Of a stretch of DNA of 39,002 nucleotides, positions 9,198 through 18,692 are shown piece by piece (the first letter of the stretch is position 1; each line of letters begins with the position of its first letter). A program made the position numbers and the translations under genes. The stretch is from Bacteroidota bacterium (GTDB lineage Bacteria; Bacteroidota; Bacteroidia; Bacteroidales; F082), in assembly GCA_024279935.1 (NCBI GenBank), contig JAJRQZ010000049.1:1-39002 (forward strand), written 5' to 3'. The notes below the pieces were generated by a model. The model was not told the DNA's origin. It did not search any database and saw nothing but the letters and a program-made list of their open reading frames with translations.

Positions 9198-11456
9198 ATG
9201 AGAAAAGTTTATATCATGCTTGTCGGCCTTGTCCTGCTTCTGTTGTCCCAATGCCGAACACCCAAAACCAAAATTGCCCGGGCCGATTTTACGGGCAGTC
9301 GAGCATGTGCTGAATGTCATGGGAAGGAATATGCCGAATGGCAAGGCTCGGATCACGATAATGCTATGGACACTGCCATTGCCTCAACGGTTTTGGGCGA
9401 TTTTAACAATGCCGGATTTGAGCGCAATGGCTTTGTCAGCAGTTTTTTTACCAAGGACGGGAAATATTTTGTTCATACAAAAGGTCCCCGCGGCAAGGCA
9501 GGCGACTTTCAAATTGCTTATACATTTGGCGTCAGGCCATTGCAGCAATATCTGATTCCTTTCGAAAATGGCAGAATGCAATGTTTGCCCATAGCCTGGG
9601 ATACGGAAAGAAAAACATGGTTCCATCTTGCCGATTCTGTATATAAAGGACAGGAGATAAATCCGAACGACTGGCTCTACTGGACAAATAACGGCCAAAA
9701 CTGGAACGGCATGTGCGCCGAATGCCACTCGACCAACCTTCGTAAGGATTATAATCCCGTAACCCACGTTTTCAATACTAAATGGTCGGAGATTGACGTA
9801 GCATGCGAAGCCTGTCACGGCCCTGCGTCGGAGCATAACAAATGGGCCGCAGACAAGGACAGGTCCATCGCCAACTACGGACTGCTTGTCCAAACCTCCA
9901 ACATTAATTCAGAAACACTCATCAATCAGTGTGCTTATTGCCATTCGCGGCGCACCTCCTTTGGCGATTTCGTTCACCCACGTGAGGACTTATTCGATAT
10001 AATAAGTCCCCAACTCCCTGTTGAACCTTTTTATTACCCCGACGGACAAATACTTGAAGAAGATTATGTATATTCTTCTTTTTCTCAGAGCAAAATGCAC
10101 CAAAACAATGTAAGATGCACAAATTGTCATAACCCGCATAGCTTAAAATTAAGACACGAAGGAAATAATCTTTGTTACCAATGCCATAAACAGGAAAAAT
10201 ATGGAAATCATGAGCATCATTATCATAAATCGTTCAATGAGGAAGGAGAAGGTTTAATACTTGATAATGGCAAAAAAACCATAAAGGCCGGGGAGGGCTC
10301 ATTATGTGTAAACTGCCACATGCCGGGCAGGTTTTTCATGGGCGTTGACTTTAGGCGCGACCATAGCATGCGCATCCCGCGCCCCGATTTGAGCGACAGG
10401 CTGCAAACCCCCAACGCATGTACGCAATGCCATAGCGACAGGAGTAACGAATGGGCTGCCGGCTTTACTGCCAAATGGTATGCTAAGCCCAATCGGTTTC
10501 ATTTTGGCGAAACGATGTATTTAGCTGCCGGAAACGATACCTCTGCCTTGAAAGGATTGTATAAAATCCTAGATGACGAAAACTCTTCGGCAATTATTAA
10601 AGCCGCTGCAACTTATTATCTAGGTGCTTTTCAGAGCGAAGAAAACTATTTGAAAAACAAAGAGTTACTAAAAAGCGAACACCCTGTTGTCAGAAGAGAA
10701 GCCGTGAAAAACTTCATTCCCAAAAGCAAAAGCGACCTTAAAACTTCCATAATTCCGCTTTTAAGCGATTCGACACTTATGGTTAGAAACGAAGCCGTGT
10801 CGAAGCTTTCAGTCTTGAAACAGTCTGATTTCGACAGTATTGCGTATAGAAAGTTCAGCAACTCGGTTGGTGAATACATCCGTTCAATGGAGTATTCGTC
10901 CGATTTTGCAAGCAGCAGGCACAATTTAGGCAATCTATATTCTAATCTTGGGCAAAACCAAAAAGCAATAAAACAATATAAAGAGGCAATCGAAATCGAT
11001 GATTTGTTCTTTCCGTCGAAAATGAACCTTGCCATGCTCTATAACCGAGAGGGCAAGAACGAAAAAGCCGAAAAGCTGTTTATCGAGCTAACGAAGCAAA
11101 ACCCTGAAATGGGGCAGGCATTTTATTCATTGGGCTTGTTGCAAGGCGAAATGCAGAAATACGATGAAGCAATAGTGAATTTGTATCAAGCGGCAAAACT
11201 ATTGCCCGGGCAAAACAGGGTGAAGCTTAATTTATTTAAACTGCTCTCATTTAAAAAGCGAGGCAAGGAAGCCTCAAAGATTATTGATGAATGTATATCG
11301 CTGGAGCCTTCGAATATTGAATATCTATATGCAAAAATAGAGCTGCTTATACAGCAAGACAATATGCGGGAAGCAAAAAACATTGCCCGTAAAATCCTAA
11401 AAACAAACCCCGAGACAAGAGATAAAAATCAATTATTGCAATTCATAAATTCGTAA
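9198..11456 (+). CDS. Octahaem c-type cytochrome lipoprotein with HEAT and TPR repeats
   Basis: About 752 residues. The ATG at 9198 is preceded by GGGGGG at good distance; a TTG at 9183 is in frame but less likely. Signal and lipobox LLSQC at ~15-19 give a lipoprotein. Eight CxxCH haem sites begin at residues 37, 173, 203, 245, 307, 326, 370 and 408. After residue ~430 there is a HEAT-like helical stretch, then about four TPR units (~570-750). This is the cytochrome c554/doubled-CxxCH type fused to TPRs found in Bacteroidota and Planctomycetota, an electron carrier on the outside of the inner membrane or in the outer membrane. The electron donor and acceptor cannot be read from the sequence; no oxidoreductase gene is adjacent. 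Confidence 0.9.
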   Translation: MRKVYIMLVGLVLLLLSQCRTPKTKIARADFTGSRACAECHGKEYAEWQGSDHDNAMDTAIASTVLGDFNNAGFERNGFVSSFFTKDGKYFVHTKGPRGKAGDFQIAYTFGVRPLQQYLIPFENGRMQCLPIAWDTERKTWFHLADSVYKGQEINPNDWLYWTNNGQNWNGMCAECHSTNLRKDYNPVTHVFNTKWSEIDVACEACHGPASEHNKWAADKDRSIANYGLLVQTSNINSETLINQCAYCHSRRTSFGDFVHPREDLFDIISPQLPVEPFYYPDGQILEEDYVYSSFSQSKMHQNNVRCTNCHNPHSLKLRHEGNNLCYQCHKQEKYGNHEHHYHKSFNEEGEGLILDNGKKTIKAGEGSLCVNCHMPGRFFMGVDFRRDHSMRIPRPDLSDRLQTPNACTQCHSDRSNEWAAGFTAKWYAKPNRFHFGETMYLAAGNDTSALKGLYKILDDENSSAIIKAAATYYLGAFQSEENYLKNKELLKSEHPVVRREAVKNFIPKSKSDLKTSIIPLLSDSTLMVRNEAVSKLSVLKQSDFDSIAYRKFSNSVGEYIRSMEYSSDFASSRHNLGNLYSNLGQNQKAIKQYKEAIEIDDLFFPSKMNLAMLYNREGKNEKAEKLFIELTKQNPEMGQAFYSLGLLQGEMQKYDEAIVNLYQAAKLLPGQNRVKLNLFKLLSFKKRGKEASKIIDECISLEPSNIEYLYAKIELLIQQDNMREAKNIARKILKTNPETRDKNQLLQFINS

Positions 11457-11471
11457 AAAAAACTCCAAAAA

Positions 11472-11503
11472 CTTGCATTCATTGTTTTTCCGTCATATAT
11501 TTG
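11472..11503 (+). promoter_or_regulatory. Bacteroidota-type promoter for the surface locus
   Basis: CTTG at 11472-11475, 20 bases, then TATATTTG at 11496-11503, a full match to the TAnnTTTG -7 box. The first start codon (11544) is about 35 bases downstream of the expected transcription start. The -33 flank CAAAAACTTGC is shared with the promoter at 18428. Confidence 0.65.
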
Positions 11504-11543
11504 TCGGCTGTTAACAACAGCAACAAACAACAACTAAGGTCAA

Positions 11544-12374
11544 ATGAAACAGCAAATCTCTTTTTTAGTTGTGTTTATACTATTCTGTGCATCAGATATT
11601 TATGTGTATAAACCGTATTCCCTCGAAGGTAAAAACCTAAAAGGGGAAATAAGAAACATCACTAGTCTTCAAAGCGTGTTGAACAACGACGAAGGGAGAC
11701 AAATAACGAAAAACACCATCGAGGCTTACGACCGTAACGGCAGGATGCTTGAGTTGCAAAAATTAAAAAACCACAAGCTTTTCTCAAGGATCAACTATCA
11801 TTATACAGATGAAGGGGTCTTGGATTATTCAACGGAAACCAATCCCGACGGAAGTCGGTTTTTGAACATAACTTATAAGTATGACGAAAATGGTTTTTTG
11901 AGGTCGAAACGTTTCAATAGGGCGGAACAAAGAAAATATGATAGCGAAAGGCGGAAAACAGAGGTTGAATATGAGCAATATTATAATAATCTGTTTACCG
12001 AGGTTTTATATAAATGCGATTATAAAGGCTATAAGCTGGAAGAGGAATTCTTAAAACAAAACGGGGAGCTCTCGTTTAAGCAAACATACAAATACGACTA
12101 TAAATATCATTTGGTGGAGCTTAAATACTACAATTCAAAAGGGCAGGCCGAAAAGCGGGTGAAATATCGTTATAACCAGGAAGGCGATGTTTTGGAAAGC
12201 AAAACTTTCATAAGCAACCGGCCGGCCCTCATTTCCTCCTTTTCCTACACTTACGACGAGCATGGCAACTGGATCGGACGAACGGAAAAAAGAAAGCCGG
12301 CCGACAATTTCCTCGCATCCGACATCGATACAAGCAATATCTTAACGCAAAGAATAATAGCGTATTACAATTAA
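11544..12374 (+). CDS. Exported YD/RHS-repeat-like protein
   Basis: 276 residues with an N-terminal hydrophobic signal (~4-17). The rest is tandem beta-hairpin units rich in Tyr-Asp and Gly: 'YKYDENGFLRSKRF', 'YKYDYKYHLVELKYY', 'YRYNQEGDVLESKTF', 'YTYDEHGNWIGRTE'. This is the RHS/YD-repeat signature in a short stand-alone form without a toxin domain. Location is probably periplasmic or cell-surface. It is first in the plus-strand run that continues at 12410 after 35 bases. Function unknown; MORN-type (16631) and YD-type repeats in one operon suggest surface scaffolding, which is inference. Confidence 0.7.
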   Translation: MKQQISFLVVFILFCASDIYVYKPYSLEGKNLKGEIRNITSLQSVLNNDEGRQITKNTIEAYDRNGRMLELQKLKNHKLFSRINYHYTDEGVLDYSTETNPDGSRFLNITYKYDENGFLRSKRFNRAEQRKYDSERRKTEVEYEQYYNNLFTEVLYKCDYKGYKLEEEFLKQNGELSFKQTYKYDYKYHLVELKYYNSKGQAEKRVKYRYNQEGDVLESKTFISNRPALISSFSYTYDEHGNWIGRTEKRKPADNFLASDIDTSNILTQRIIAYYN

Positions 12375-12409
12375 CAGAAGATTTTCTTTAAAACAAGCAA
12401 AACATAAAG

Positions 12410-14200
12410 ATGAGAGTATTAATATTCATTTTATTGATTACTGCCTCCTTGGCAGTCATGGGGCAAGTAGGAATATTGACCGATACTCCGCATGCTTCGT
12501 CGGCATTGGAAATTTATTCCACCAACAAAGGATTGTTGATTCCGCGGCTAACCTTGACCAGTAATTTGAACAGTCCCAGTCCGGTGAGCTCCCCTGCAAC
12601 AGGCTTGTTGATATTTAATTCAGGGGCAAATCAAGCATTGGGTTTTTATTATTGGAACGGATCCATGTGGGTCTCGACTTCCTATTCTACAAATAATTGG
12701 TCTATTACCGGGAATAGCGGGACATCAGTTACCAACAACTTTCTCGGCACTACCGACAACCAGCATCTGGCTATTAAAACAAATAACGCGGAGCGAATCC
12801 GTTTTGAGTCGGACGGTCAGGTAATTATTGGCGCCACTACTCCCAATGCCAGCGAGGATTTGTTCACGGTTCAGGCCAACGCCACTCAGAACTATGCGAT
12901 TAACGCATATTCGCCAAGTGGTTACGGGGTTTATGCAAGTGCTGGCATTATTGGTTTTTACGCTGCTGTAAACAATGATAACGGTTTTCCCTTATGGGCC
13001 AAAAATGAAGGCGCCAATGGTTATGGGGCCATGTTAATAGGAAGCAACTCAGGGGCTTACACCCTGCAAAACCATACTGCGGCATTATCGGCGAATGGTA
13101 AGGACGGGATTTTCAGCCTTGGCCAGGCCTCTGATGGTATGGGTATTATCGCAGGGGGGAACAATGTTGGCACGCTATCGACCATAAGCGTTGGGGCAGG
13201 CGGAGCCTTTACGGGATATCACGGGGTTTACGGAAAAGGCGTAAACAGTTCTTCGGGAGTTGGTGTCATCGGCGTGGGCAACAACGGCTCTTCATACACT
13301 ACCAATTCCGATGGCAGCGGGGGAGCCTTTACGGGATATCACGGGGTTTTTGCAAACTCTACCAACCTTATTTATGGTACCGGATGCATAGGCGTAGGAA
13401 ATGCGGGCATATATTATTTGTTCGACGACGGTAACGGACATCAGGGTAGCGGAGGTGCGTTCACCGGGAAATATGTAGGTATGGCAGCATGGGCAACCCA
13501 GGCAAACAACAGCTCCATAGGGGTTTATGGTCGTTATAACGGCAGCGGGAGCTATGATGGCACGGGAGTTTATGGAATAGCCATTACATCAAACAGCAAC
13601 AGGGGTTATGGCGTTTATGGAGAGGGGAACAGATATGGTATTTACGCCAATGGCGACATGGGGGCGAGCGGCAGCAAATCGTTTGCCATTGACCATCCGT
13701 TGGATCCCGAAAACAAAATCCTGAAACATTATAGCGTTGAATCACCGGAGGTGTTGAATATGTACCGCGGAAACATAATCCTCGACCGGGATGGCGAAGC
13801 ATGGGTGAGCCTGCCGGATTATTTTAATGAAATAAACATCAATTTCTCGTACCAGCTAACAGCCGTGGGCATGGCGGCACCGGGAATATTTGTCGAAAAT
13901 GAAATAAATGAAAAAGGGGAATTCAAAATAGCGGGCGGAAATGCCGGTCAAAAAATTTCGTGGACGGTCTTTGCCGACCGGAATGACCCTTATATGAGAA
14001 TTAATAGGGAAAAAGAAGTTGATGTACTTGAAAAACCTGATAACGAAAAAGGAAAGTATATCGCTCCAAAGCTTTACGGCCAACCTGAGAGCAAGGGTGT
14101 TTTCTTCCGTGCCGACAATGGGCTGGAGAAAAAGCCTGTCCAGCACGAAGCAAGGGATATCAAGATCAAGCTAAACAAGAATATTGATGAACGCAAATAG
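12410..14200 (+). CDS. Exported tail-fibre/adhesin-like protein
   Basis: 596 residues with a signal peptide (to about VMGQ, 19). The N-terminal part has the Bacteroidota surface-fibre opening 'SSALEIYSTNKGLLIPRL' and 'GFYYWNGSMWV'. The middle (~160-410) is Gly/Asn-rich short repeats ('GGAFTGYHGVYG', 'GVGVIGVGNNG', 'GYGVYGEGNRYGIYANG') likely to form a beta-helix or trimeric fibre. The C-terminal ~170 residues carry a widespread module: 'SVESPEVLNMYRGNI', 'AWVSLPDYF', 'FSYQLTAVG', 'GKYIAPKLYG'. There is no T9SS sorting domain. The coding end overlaps the next gene by 17 bases, so the two are probably co-translated. It is a likely outer fibre or adhesin of the locus. Confidence 0.8.
   Translation: MRVLIFILLITASLAVMGQVGILTDTPHASSALEIYSTNKGLLIPRLTLTSNLNSPSPVSSPATGLLIFNSGANQALGFYYWNGSMWVSTSYSTNNWSITGNSGTSVTNNFLGTTDNQHLAIKTNNAERIRFESDGQVIIGATTPNASEDLFTVQANATQNYAINAYSPSGYGVYASAGIIGFYAAVNNDNGFPLWAKNEGANGYGAMLIGSNSGAYTLQNHTAALSANGKDGIFSLGQASDGMGIIAGGNNVGTLSTISVGAGGAFTGYHGVYGKGVNSSSGVGVIGVGNNGSSYTTNSDGSGGAFTGYHGVFANSTNLIYGTGCIGVGNAGIYYLFDDGNGHQGSGGAFTGKYVGMAAWATQANNSSIGVYGRYNGSGSYDGTGVYGIAITSNSNRGYGVYGEGNRYGIYANGDMGASGSKSFAIDHPLDPENKILKHYSVESPEVLNMYRGNIILDRDGEAWVSLPDYFNEININFSYQLTAVGMAAPGIFVENEINEKGEFKIAGGNAGQKISWTVFADRNDPYMRINREKEVDVLEKPDNEKGKYIAPKLYGQPESKGVFFRADNGLEKKPVQHEARDIKIKLNKNIDERK
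13202..13349 (+). repeat. Direct 28-bp repeat inside the fibre gene
   Basis: The 28 bases at 13202-13229 recur identically at 13322-13349, exactly 120 bp apart, encoding GGAFTGYHGV both times. A third, diverged copy (GGAFTGKYVG) starts at about 13453. The identical third positions point to recent duplication or gene conversion of a 40-residue unit. Confidence 0.8.
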
Positions 14201-15797
14201 GTATATGTTTAATAGTCAGTCAAATAGAATTAACAGAACAATTGATTCCCACACAAATGGAAAGCTTGTCGGAAAGTATTTGCATAAATACTATTTTACG
14301 AAGATATTAGTGGTGATCAACTTGGTATTTGCTTTATTCACCTGCAACATTTGCGCCCAGTTAAGTATTTTGCCCAATGCCAGTATCACTATCAAGACTT
14401 CGGGCAGCCTGTACGCAAATACTGAACTGCATATATTCTCAAACTCATCAGGTTCCGGATACCTTGCCGATCAAACATCGGGAGGAAGCCTTAGCGTAAC
14501 ATCGAATATACTGGTAGAGAGATACATTTCATCTTCGGGATGGCATAATGTTTCTTCGCCCGTTGCCACCGCCGGCACATCCCTTTTCAGCTCAACGGAT
14601 TTGATATTTTATTATGATGAGACTAAAGTCCTCAATGATTGGAACTTCGGTTGGATATGGTATCCCAGCGGAAACTTTTCCTAATTTAAAGGATACGATA
14701 TTTATTATGAAACCGGTTCGCAAAACATTGACTATACGGCTTCCGGATCTTCGTCGCTGAATACCGGAGCCTATTCAATTGCAATAAGCAGGACAAATCC
14801 GGCAAATGGCGAAACGGAAAACCACAAAGGTTGGAACCTCGTCGGAAACCCTTATCCTTCACCTGTTGACTGGCTTGTGGAGTCGGGCTGGGACAAATCG
14901 GACATCAACGATGCCAAATATATATGGAACCCATCGGCTGACAATTATACTATTTTCCTCGGGGGGTCCAATCCGGTCGGGATAAATGGCGGAACTCAGT
15001 TCATCCCGTCTAATCAGGGGTTTTGGGTGCAGGCAACAACCAACGGGAATATTTCGGTCAATAATGCATGCCGCAAGGGGATAATGAATTCAACTCCCGA
15101 TTACTATAAAAACCAGGAAACCGACTATCCTTTTATAAGCTTAATATGCAGCGGCAATTCGCTTAGCGACGAAACAATAGTGAGGTTCATCGGGCAGGCA
15201 AGTCCCGAATTCGACCTAAACCTCGATGCAATAAAACTCTTCAGCTTTAGTGATAAGACCCCGCAGATCTCAAGCATGCTTGAGAAAACAGCCCTGGCGA
15301 TAAACGCTCTTGCCGAAATAACTGATAACCTTGAGATACCCTTGAGTTTTTATTGCCCGACAGAAGGAAATTTCTCCTTGAGCCTGGATAATAAAAGCAA
15401 TACGGCGGAGTTTAGGGACATTTATCTTTTCGACAGGTTATTGAAACAACTGACAAACCTGAAACAGGACAAAACTTATGAGTTCCGGTACCTGACATCA
15501 AATATCCGCTCTCGTTTCCTGCTTATCATAAATCCTTCAAGGGAGAAGTTGACCGCATTGGAAACTGGGGATAAGTTCAGGGTTTATGCCATAGGCAAAC
15601 GAATCTTCATCGACAAGCTTGATGGCAAGAAACAAGGCTGCAAACTGATGGTCAGTAATTTGGCGGGGCAGGTAATTTTTTGGGGCGAGTTCGCGTCAAG
15701 CAAGAAAAATCTCGTATTGAACGCAGATGCCGGAATATATATTTTCAGTATCGTAACAGACAAGGAAATATTTAGCAAAAAACTATATATCAATTAA
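14184..15797 (+). pseudogene. T9SS type A sorted surface protein, split by an in-frame TAA
   Basis: Signal segment near residues 38-58 ('ILVVINLVFALFTC...AQ'), then a large beta-rich exported domain with 'HKGWNLVGNPYPSPVDW' and 'QGFWVQA', typical of Bacteroidota T9SS cargo. It ends in a Por-secretion type A sorting domain (~465-537) with 'MVSNLAGQVIFWGEF', 'DAGIYIFSI' and final 'KKLYIN'. TAA at 14682-14684 interrupts it. Reading on in the same frame gives FKGYDIYYETG and the rest of the domain with no other lesion. As split ORFs, the second part has no start near the break and no signal. The start overlaps the fibre gene by 17 bases. If the stop is real, the product lacks the sorting domain and would stay in the periplasm. 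Confidence 0.75.
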
Positions 15798-15824
15798 ATG
15801 TAATTAAAACAAAATTTTAAACAG

Positions 15825-16634
15825 ATGAAAACAATTGCAAAAATCTCTTGGGCATTGATGATTTTTCTAGGCTCGACAGTAGTGCTGAACGCACAGGAAT
15901 TAGAGGTAACACCGGCAACTTTGATGTTTAACACAAAACCGGGCTCATCACAAACAAAACAGGTTTATGTAAGAAACAAAGCAAAAACCGAGCAATCGTT
16001 CATTTTTAACCTTGCCGACTGGCTTTCGGACGAGGAGGGGGAGATAAAATATTTCGCCCCCGGTACTATTGGCCGTTCCTGCTCCGATTGGATTACCGTT
16101 TCGCCGGCCTTGGTAACGCTTCAGCCAAACGAGGCTGTAAGAATCAACATCACCATGCTTGTTCCCGAGGATAACCCTTCAACAAAATGGGCGGTGCTTT
16201 TCATAGAATCAGCAACCGAAAAAACCGGCGCCAACGCCATCGACAAGAACGTGCAAATGGGTCTGAAAATATCGGCCCGTATCGCAGTACCCATTTATCA
16301 GTCGCCTGACGCAAACACACTTTATAGGGGAAGCCTTGAAGGCCTTGACAATATCAAAGATAAGGACGGCAAGGAACTTTTCCAGACGAAAGTAATAAAC
16401 CTGGGCGATAAAATATTGAATTGCAAGGTGTTCTTCACCTTTTCGAATTTGGAGACCGCTGATGAATTTACTTCAAACCCTCTTGAGTTTTCCCTGCTCC
16501 CCGAATCGGACAAAAACATAAATTATACTCTTAAAGAGCCTCTGGCCAAAGGAAAATATTCCGTTGCCGCCATACTAGACTATGGATATAACGAGGAGCT
16601 CGAAGGTATTCAAACCGAAATTGAAATAAAATGA
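15825..16634 (+). CDS. PapD-like periplasmic chaperone
   Basis: 269 residues with a signal peptide cut near LNAQ (23). The first mature domain has the immunoglobulin-like pattern of pilus chaperones: 'LEVTPATLMFNTKPGSSQTK', 'VYVRNKAKTEQSF', 'DWITVSPALVTLQPNE', 'VRINITMLVP' and 'WAVLFIE'. A second beta domain follows (~165-269). Known role of the family is to hold fibre subunits in the periplasm before delivery to an outer-membrane usher. Context supports this: three small exported paralogues and a large usher-like barrel follow on the same strand. The stop overlaps the next start by 4 bases (ATGA). I cannot confirm the PapD active-site Arg/Lys pair without an alignment. Confidence 0.75.
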   Translation: MKTIAKISWALMIFLGSTVVLNAQELEVTPATLMFNTKPGSSQTKQVYVRNKAKTEQSFIFNLADWLSDEEGEIKYFAPGTIGRSCSDWITVSPALVTLQPNEAVRINITMLVPEDNPSTKWAVLFIESATEKTGANAIDKNVQMGLKISARIAVPIYQSPDANTLYRGSLEGLDNIKDKDGKELFQTKVINLGDKILNCKVFFTFSNLETADEFTSNPLEFSLLPESDKNINYTLKEPLAKGKYSVAAILDYGYNEELEGIQTEIEIK

Positions 16635-17818
16635 GGATGTTGAAACACATATTGTTTATCTTTTTTTCGCTCATGCTGAAAATGATTATCGCACAAAACG
16701 CTTTCGTTACCGACACATCGTATTTTTATAATGACGGCAAACACATAAAATCGATAATCGCTTATGAACTCATTTCCGGCGACAGCCTGAAAAGCGGTGA
16801 AGCGTATTTCTTTTACATAAGTGGCAATTTAATGCAGGAAGGAGCCTTTAAATCGGGTTGTATGTCTGGCCGCTGGACAACATTTTATCCCGATGGAACA
16901 TTGAAAAGAACATCTAGTTATGTTGATGGCATCAAGAATGGGGATGTAAAAAGTTATCATCAGAACGCTAAGCTGAAGTATATCGGGTTTTTTGAGAATG
17001 ATTCTTTGGAAGGTGAAATGACTCTTTTCTATGACAGCGGCATTATTAAAGAAATCCGTAACTATCATAAAAACAAGCTCAACGGTTTAACTACCGGATA
17101 CTTCCCCAATGGGAACAAAAATTATGAGATAATGTTCAGCGATAGTATAAAAAGCGGTAAGTACAAAAGATACTTTTCCTCCGGAAACATACAGGAAGAC
17201 GGCTTTATGAAAGGTGAATACTTTTATGGTGATTATAAAAGCTATTATGATAACGGGAATATTGAAAAGGCCTACTCATATAGCAATTTTGATATCGAAG
17301 GGCCATATCTGGTTTATCACGACAATGGCAGCTTGATGATAAGGGCAAATTATGAACAAGGCCGTTTACAAGGAGTTTACACTAAGTTCTACAAAAACGG
17401 CATCCCCTATGAATCAGGAAGTTATAAAGATGGCTTGCGAGAAGGCCTTTGGACTAGCTTCCACAACGACTCGACTGTTTATATGGAGGGCCGTTATTTG
17501 CATGGCGAGGCACAGGGCTATTGGTCGGTTTATTTCAAAAACGGGAACTTAAAGCAAAACGGGCTTTTCGACAAGGGCTTGTCGCAGGGCTTGTGGAAAT
17601 ATTACCATAAAAACGGCCAACTGAAAATAAAAGGTGTTTATGTTGACAACAAAGAGGATGGCCATTGGGTCCGTTTTTACGATAACGGAAAAGCAAAACT
17701 AGACCTTTATTATAAAATGGGACGGCTAAGCGGTTTGTTGACAGCCTATGACGAAGAGGGAAAAGTTTTGGAGCAAGCCGAATATGCCGATAATAAGCTA
17801 ATAAGAAAAATAAAGTAA
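16631..17818 (+). CDS. Exported MORN-variant (YwqK-like) repeat protein
   Basis: 395 residues; signal peptide at ~4-21 (cleavage near IIAQ). The remainder is about 14 tandem ~23-residue hairpin units of the form 'G-x-W-x-x-Y-x-x-N-G-x-L-K', for example 'GRWTTFYPDGTLKRTSSY', 'GVYTKFYKNGIPYESGSY' and 'GLWKYYHKNGQLKIKGVY'. This is the MORN_2 / YwqK family. Despite the 'antitoxin' label in databases, secreted versions are usually scaffolds. It overlaps the chaperone gene by 4 bases and abuts the first subunit gene with no gap (TAA then ATG), so it is made together with them. Role in fibre assembly is inference. Confidence 0.8.
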   Translation: MRMLKHILFIFFSLMLKMIIAQNAFVTDTSYFYNDGKHIKSIIAYELISGDSLKSGEAYFFYISGNLMQEGAFKSGCMSGRWTTFYPDGTLKRTSSYVDGIKNGDVKSYHQNAKLKYIGFFENDSLEGEMTLFYDSGIIKEIRNYHKNKLNGLTTGYFPNGNKNYEIMFSDSIKSGKYKRYFSSGNIQEDGFMKGEYFYGDYKSYYDNGNIEKAYSYSNFDIEGPYLVYHDNGSLMIRANYEQGRLQGVYTKFYKNGIPYESGSYKDGLREGLWTSFHNDSTVYMEGRYLHGEAQGYWSVYFKNGNLKQNGLFDKGLSQGLWKYYHKNGQLKIKGVYVDNKEDGHWVRFYDNGKAKLDLYYKMGRLSGLLTAYDEEGKVLEQAEYADNKLIRKIK

Positions 17819-18391
17819 ATGAGGATCCCTGCTTATATAATGTTTCTGCTCTTTTCCGCTTCGGCGGGAAGGCTTATGGCACAAGATATCCCGCCACCCA
17901 ACCCTTCTATGGTAATCAGTATAGTTGCAGGATATAGCGTTTCCTTTACGTTCGACCAAATGGACGAGTATAAGAACGGAATATTGAACGGCGGTCAACA
18001 GACATTTATAAGGATAGGGGCTGTTAACGACTGGAAGCTGCAATTCAAGGCAGATCAGAACATTTTTTACGGTGATAACAACCCGGCGAATCAAATGGAA
18101 CTAAATAATGTAGGTTTGGTGGTGCTGTCAACGGGAACAAACCAGGACGACGGAAGCAATATTATAAACTACGCAAAACTTGAACCTTTGGCACTTTCGG
18201 GCAGCAACCAAACGCTCATGACCAAGGGTGCCGGCTCCAACAGGGGCTACGAAAACAGGAATTCTTTTACCTTAAACTGGGAAATGGGCACAAAAAGGGG
18301 GAACATGAACAACCAAAGTATATTGGAGCAGATGATAGAAGCTGATACTTATACTGTTAGCATCATTTTAACTTTGTCTCCGGCAAATTAG
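17819..18391 (+). CDS. Exported subunit paralogue A of the fibre locus
   Basis: 190 residues with a signal peptide (cleavage near LMAQ, 22). The all-beta mature part has the landmarks shared with 18693 and 19407: 'DEYKNGI', a 'NDWKLQFKAD' strand, 'NNVGL', 'NSFTLNWEMGT' and a last strand 'TYTVSIILTLS'. No Cys. The start directly follows the MORN gene stop. I read it as a minor subunit or adaptor, being expressed from the upstream operon rather than from the promoter before subunit B. No characterised family is recognised with certainty; the fold resembles DUF4402/coat-protein-U-like fimbrial subunits. Confidence 0.7.
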   Translation: MRIPAYIMFLLFSASAGRLMAQDIPPPNPSMVISIVAGYSVSFTFDQMDEYKNGILNGGQQTFIRIGAVNDWKLQFKADQNIFYGDNNPANQMELNNVGLVVLSTGTNQDDGSNIINYAKLEPLALSGSNQTLMTKGAGSNRGYENRNSFTLNWEMGTKRGNMNNQSILEQMIEADTYTVSIILTLSPAN

Positions 18392-18692
18392 CGATGAAGG
18401 CTTGAGCAGAAAAAAAACAGACAAAAACTTGCGTGCATAAGTATATTTTTTGTATATTGCATCCTCGTTTAAAGCAGGCATTAAAACAAAACGGCATTAA
18501 TTTTTTTGTTATTGAATCAGTCCACTAATATAAAGGGATTATTATGTTGATATACGAAATGGCATTTGACAGTTCTTAAATTAACAAACAAAAGCATTTC
18601 CCGCAAAGGGGGGATGAAAAACAGATAAACGGTGAAAGAAGCAAGACATATTTATAAACCAATATTTTTCTAACATTTTAAAACACTTTATT
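18392..18692 (+). promoter_or_regulatory. Promoter and long leader of subunit B
   Basis: 301 bases without a gene between subunits A and B. TTG at 18429-18431, 21 bases, then TATATTG at 18453-18459 fits the Bacteroidota promoter. The flank CAAAAACTTGC matches the one at 11472. The resulting leader is ~225 bases, AT-rich, with a GGGGGG at ~18607. No riboswitch family is recognised. Such a leader suggests separate, strong control of subunit B. Confidence 0.5.

Noticed and set aside
12410-14200. Phage tail fibre of a prophage
   Set aside because: It has a signal peptide and no phage structural or lysis genes around it; the C-terminal module occurs in many non-phage surface proteins.
16631-17818. 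YwqK-type antitoxin of a toxin-antitoxin pair
   Set aside because: Signal peptide and neighbours point to an exported repeat protein; no toxin gene is adjacent.
18607-18630. Possible leader peptide MKNR after GGGGGG, before subunit B
   Set aside because: Four codons only; no attenuator logic or stem tied to it.
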